The notes under the pieces are model-generated. The model was given only the letters and a program-made list of their open reading frames with translations. It made no database searches and was not told where the DNA came from. This document shows positions 62,160-64,000 of a DNA stretch of 64,000 nt, in pieces. The DNA is from Candidatus Rokuibacteriota bacterium (GTDB lineage Bacteria > Methylomirabilota > Methylomirabilia > Rokubacteriales > CSP1-6): NCBI GenBank assembly GCA_003220495.1, contig QHSP01000029.1, positions 86,027-150,026 of the forward strand, written 5' to 3'. Made by a program: the position numbers and the translations under genes. Within the stretch, counting starts at the first letter, position 1. Every line of letters begins with the position of its first letter.

Positions 62160-63370
62160 GCCGGATCCTCTACGCCTGGGAGCTGGGCGGCGGCTATGGC
62201 CACGTCGGAAGCTTCCTGCCACTCGCGCTGGCGCTGCGTGACCGCGGTCACGAGGTCGTCTGCGCCGTACGGGACCTGCGCAGCGCGCAGGCCTTCCTCG
62301 GCTTGCACGGCATCGAAGCCCACCAGGCGCCGATCTGGCTGCACGCGCCGCCCGGAATACCGCCGCCGGTTAATTACTCGGAGATGCTCTTCGAAGTGGG
62401 GTTCCTGGACTCGCGCGGCCTCACGGGGATGGTGCGCGGGTGGCGATCGCTCCTCACCCGGGTGGATCCGGACCTGCTGCTCGTGGATCACGCGCCGACG
62501 TGCCTCCTCGCCGCGCGCGCCGGCGTCCGGGCCAGGCGCGCGCTGTTCGGAACGAGCTTCTACTCACCGCCTCGCCGCAACCCGCTGCCGACCTTTGCCC
62601 CGTGGCAGACGCCCCCGGTCGAGCGCCTCATCGAGAGCGATCGTCGCGTCGTCGACGTCGCCAACCGCGTGCTGGACCGCCTCGGCGGCACCCCGCTCTC
62701 GCGCGTCGCCGACCTCTTCGACGTCGACGAGGATTTCCTGTGCACCTTCCCCGAGCTCGATCACTACGGCAGGCGAGACGACGCCCGCTACTGGGGCTCC
62801 ACGTTCGCCGCCGACGAGGGCTTGCCACCCGAGTGGCCCGAGGGCCGCGGCGCGAAGATCCTGGGCTATCTCTCCTCGGCGTACCGGGACTTCGACCGGC
62901 TCGTGAAGGCGCTCGCCGAGCTGCCGCACCGCGTCCTCTTATACGTCTCCGGGTACACTTCGCCGTCCCGGGCGCGCCATGGCGGCATCGTCTTCTCGCC
63001 GCAGCTGTTGGCAATGGCCCGGGCGATCGCTGAGTGTGACCTGGTCTTGTGTCATGGCGGACACGGGACCGTCTCGCTCGCGCTCCTCGGGGGACGTCCG
63101 CTGCTGCTGGTGCCGATCTACGTCGAGCAGCTCGTGGTCAGCCGCAACGTCGCGACACTGGGCGCCGGGAGGCTGGTGCGGATGGACAGCCGGAATCCTC
63201 CCTACGCGCGACTGGTGACCGAGACGCTCCGTGACGCAACCCACGGCGAGCGCGCGCGCGAATTCGCCAGCAAGCACCACGAGCTCACCGGGGCGAGCCA
63301 GCTCGGCGCGCTGGTCAGGCGGTGCGAGGAGCTCGCAGCCGGAGCGCCTGACCGGGGTCAGAATCTATAA
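62156..63370 (+). CDS. UGT/MGT-like glycosyltransferase (GT-B), tandem copy 2
   Basis: The GTG at 62,156 overlaps the stop of copy 1. The 404-residue protein shares with it YAWELG, GYGHV, VNY.E.LFEVG, LLVDHAPT, ADLFDVDEDFLCTF, ELDHY, ARYWG, PPEWP and AECDLVLCHGGHGTV, so the pair arose by duplication. The serine of the CHGGSG donor loop is histidine here. It probably works in the same pathway on a consecutive sugar or a related acceptor. Confidence 0.82.
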   Translation: MSRILYAWELGGGYGHVGSFLPLALALRDRGHEVVCAVRDLRSAQAFLGLHGIEAHQAPIWLHAPPGIPPPVNYSEMLFEVGFLDSRGLTGMVRGWRSLLTRVDPDLLLVDHAPTCLLAARAGVRARRALFGTSFYSPPRRNPLPTFAPWQTPPVERLIESDRRVVDVANRVLDRLGGTPLSRVADLFDVDEDFLCTFPELDHYGRRDDARYWGSTFAADEGLPPEWPEGRGAKILGYLSSAYRDFDRLVKALAELPHRVLLYVSGYTSPSRARHGGIVFSPQLLAMARAIAECDLVLCHGGHGTVSLALLGGRPLLLVPIYVEQLVVSRNVATLGAGRLVRMDSRNPPYARLVTETLRDATHGERAREFASKHHELTGASQLGALVRRCEELAAGAPDRGQNL

Positions 63371-63396
63371 GGGGTGACGTACGCAATAAAAGGACC

Positions 63397-63424
63397 TTGA
63401 CAAGATCACGTGATCCAGTAGTAT
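63397..63424 (+). promoter_or_regulatory. Promoter with a palindrome in the spacer, upstream of an exported protein
   Basis: TTGACA (63,397-63,402) and TAGTAT (63,419-63,424) are 16 nt apart. The spacer contains the perfect 12-bp palindrome GATCACGTGATC (63,404-63,415), in position for a repressor. The following leader to 63,604 (about 170 nt) shows nothing else recognisable. Confidence 0.5.
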
Positions 63425-63604
63425 CTGGTCCCTTAGATGTCCTGTTGAGAATGCAGTTGGGCCCCGTTGTTGCTCCGTCTACAGTCGCTGGATCGACAAC
63501 CGGGTGGCAGTGATCAGCAACGGTTTCGTCCTCTCGACGCCGCTACGCACCACGCCTGACGGTCGTCGCGCGATGCAATCGATGCCGGGAAGGAGCCAAC
63601 GACC

Positions 63605-64000
63605 ATGAGAGCTCGTTTCAGCAGGTTCGTGACGCAACTCGCAACAGTGACGGGCCTGGTGAGCCTGTCGGTCGTCGCCGGCCTCGGCAACGCCGTGGCG
63701 GAGGTCGGGAACTCGAGGGACACCGTCCTCATTCCGAGCGACGCGCAGTGCAGCGGGGCGGCGGGAACGGCGGTGCTGTCGATCCCGGGCGGCAAGGCGG
63801 GCTTTCCGGCCATCCCAGTCCTGCTCGTGACGAGTTGCACCAACAAGCTGTTCTTGCTGGATCCCGAGAGCGAGACCCGTGTCAAGACCATCACGGCGAC
63901 GGTGAATCCGACGAACGGATGGGGCGCGCTGGCGCTGCGTTCGGACAAGGGCGATCTGCTCGCCTGCACGGTCACCGCGACCGGCACCGACGTCTACTCG
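63605..64000 (+). CDS. Exported protein with beta-propeller-like start, 3' end cut by window edge
   Basis: An open frame from the ATG at 63,605 runs to the window edge (132 codons). AAGGAG lies 9-10 nt upstream. It begins MRARFSRFVTQLATVTGLVS and has a signal peptide ending near GNAVAEV. The mature part contains TSCTNKLFLLDPESETRVKT and GWGALALRSDKGDLLACTVT, which look like blades of NHL/YVTN-type periplasmic beta-propellers. The family call rests on two blades only. Confidence 0.7.
   Translation, partial: MRARFSRFVTQLATVTGLVSLSVVAGLGNAVAEVGNSRDTVLIPSDAQCSGAAGTAVLSIPGGKAGFPAIPVLLVTSCTNKLFLLDPESETRVKTITATVNPTNGWGALALRSDKGDLLACTVTATGTDVYS

Overview
The window is a high-GC, very gene-dense stretch of a chromosome from a diderm (Gram-negative type) bacterium. 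LptD, KdsC, a WecA-type transferase, a Wza-type export protein, an O-antigen ligase-like protein and UDP-glucose synthesis all point to an outer membrane with LPS and exported polysaccharide. The mixture of an exosortase-type polysaccharide locus, a PCP-reductase-domain protein outside any photosynthesis context, an orphan GvpL/F protein and a luciferase-like monooxygenase operon suggests an uncultivated soil or subsurface lineage such as Rokubacteria/Methylomirabilota. That placement is an inference from content and style, not from a marker gene. There is no rRNA; one tRNA gene is present.

Region 1 (1-10,060, minus strand): nicotinate phosphoribosyltransferase, trpC-trpF-trpB-trpA, accD, folC, lptD and a sugar aminotransferase cut by the left edge. 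Most neighbours are joined by ATGA/GTGA overlaps or gaps of 10 bp or less. trpE, trpG and trpD are not here. A 280-bp gap with a large hairpin separates this block from galU.

Region 2 (10,341-39,484, minus strand): a 29-kb surface polysaccharide locus. Reading with transcription, it starts with export and assembly genes (Wza-like protein, exosortase-locus ATPase, degenerate HD-GYP protein, a giant Wzz/tyrosine-kinase/SPOR fusion, ligase/polymerase, KdsC, flippase). It continues with a series of glycosyltransferases, methyltransferases and an asparagine synthase, then a PHP-domain membrane protein, WbqC-like protein, PIG-L deacetylase, DegT aminotransferase, WecA-like initiator, a DUF2062 protein and galU. 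The system resembles loci built around exosortase/PEP-CTERM genes, but no exosortase is in the window. A pair of divergent promoters with a shared palindrome at about 39,520-39,610 drives this locus leftward and an HtrA protease rightward.

Region 3 (39,659-51,554): htrA, a 38-bp-arm inverted repeat, a cytidylate-kinase-like protein fused to a BON domain with a small partner, an orphan GvpL/F protein, an exported unknown protein, an 18-repeat-scale TPR protein, RidA, a DUF3999/DUF2339 membrane pair and an acyltransferase-3.

Region 4 (51,710-54,740): tRNA-Thr(CGU) with the decayed 3' end of a tyrosine recombinase abutting it, then a PCP-reductase-domain protein, an HU-like protein, a D,D-carboxypeptidase, a haloacid dehalogenase and a 53-residue basic protein.

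Region 5 (54,902-64,000): a leftward four-gene operon (two luciferase-like flavin monooxygenases, an alpha/beta hydrolase, an SDR) ending in an intrinsic terminator. Divergent from it is thiC under a TPP riboswitch, followed by two tandem paralogous glycosyltransferases and the start of an exported protein cut by the right edge.

A recurring feature is a TATAAT/TAGAAT box 6-9 nt before the start codon of several genes without a Shine-Dalgarno sequence (galU and those at 43,084, 52,034 and 52,930). This implies leaderless or nearly leaderless mRNAs. Functions below were assigned by reading motifs; no database search was possible.
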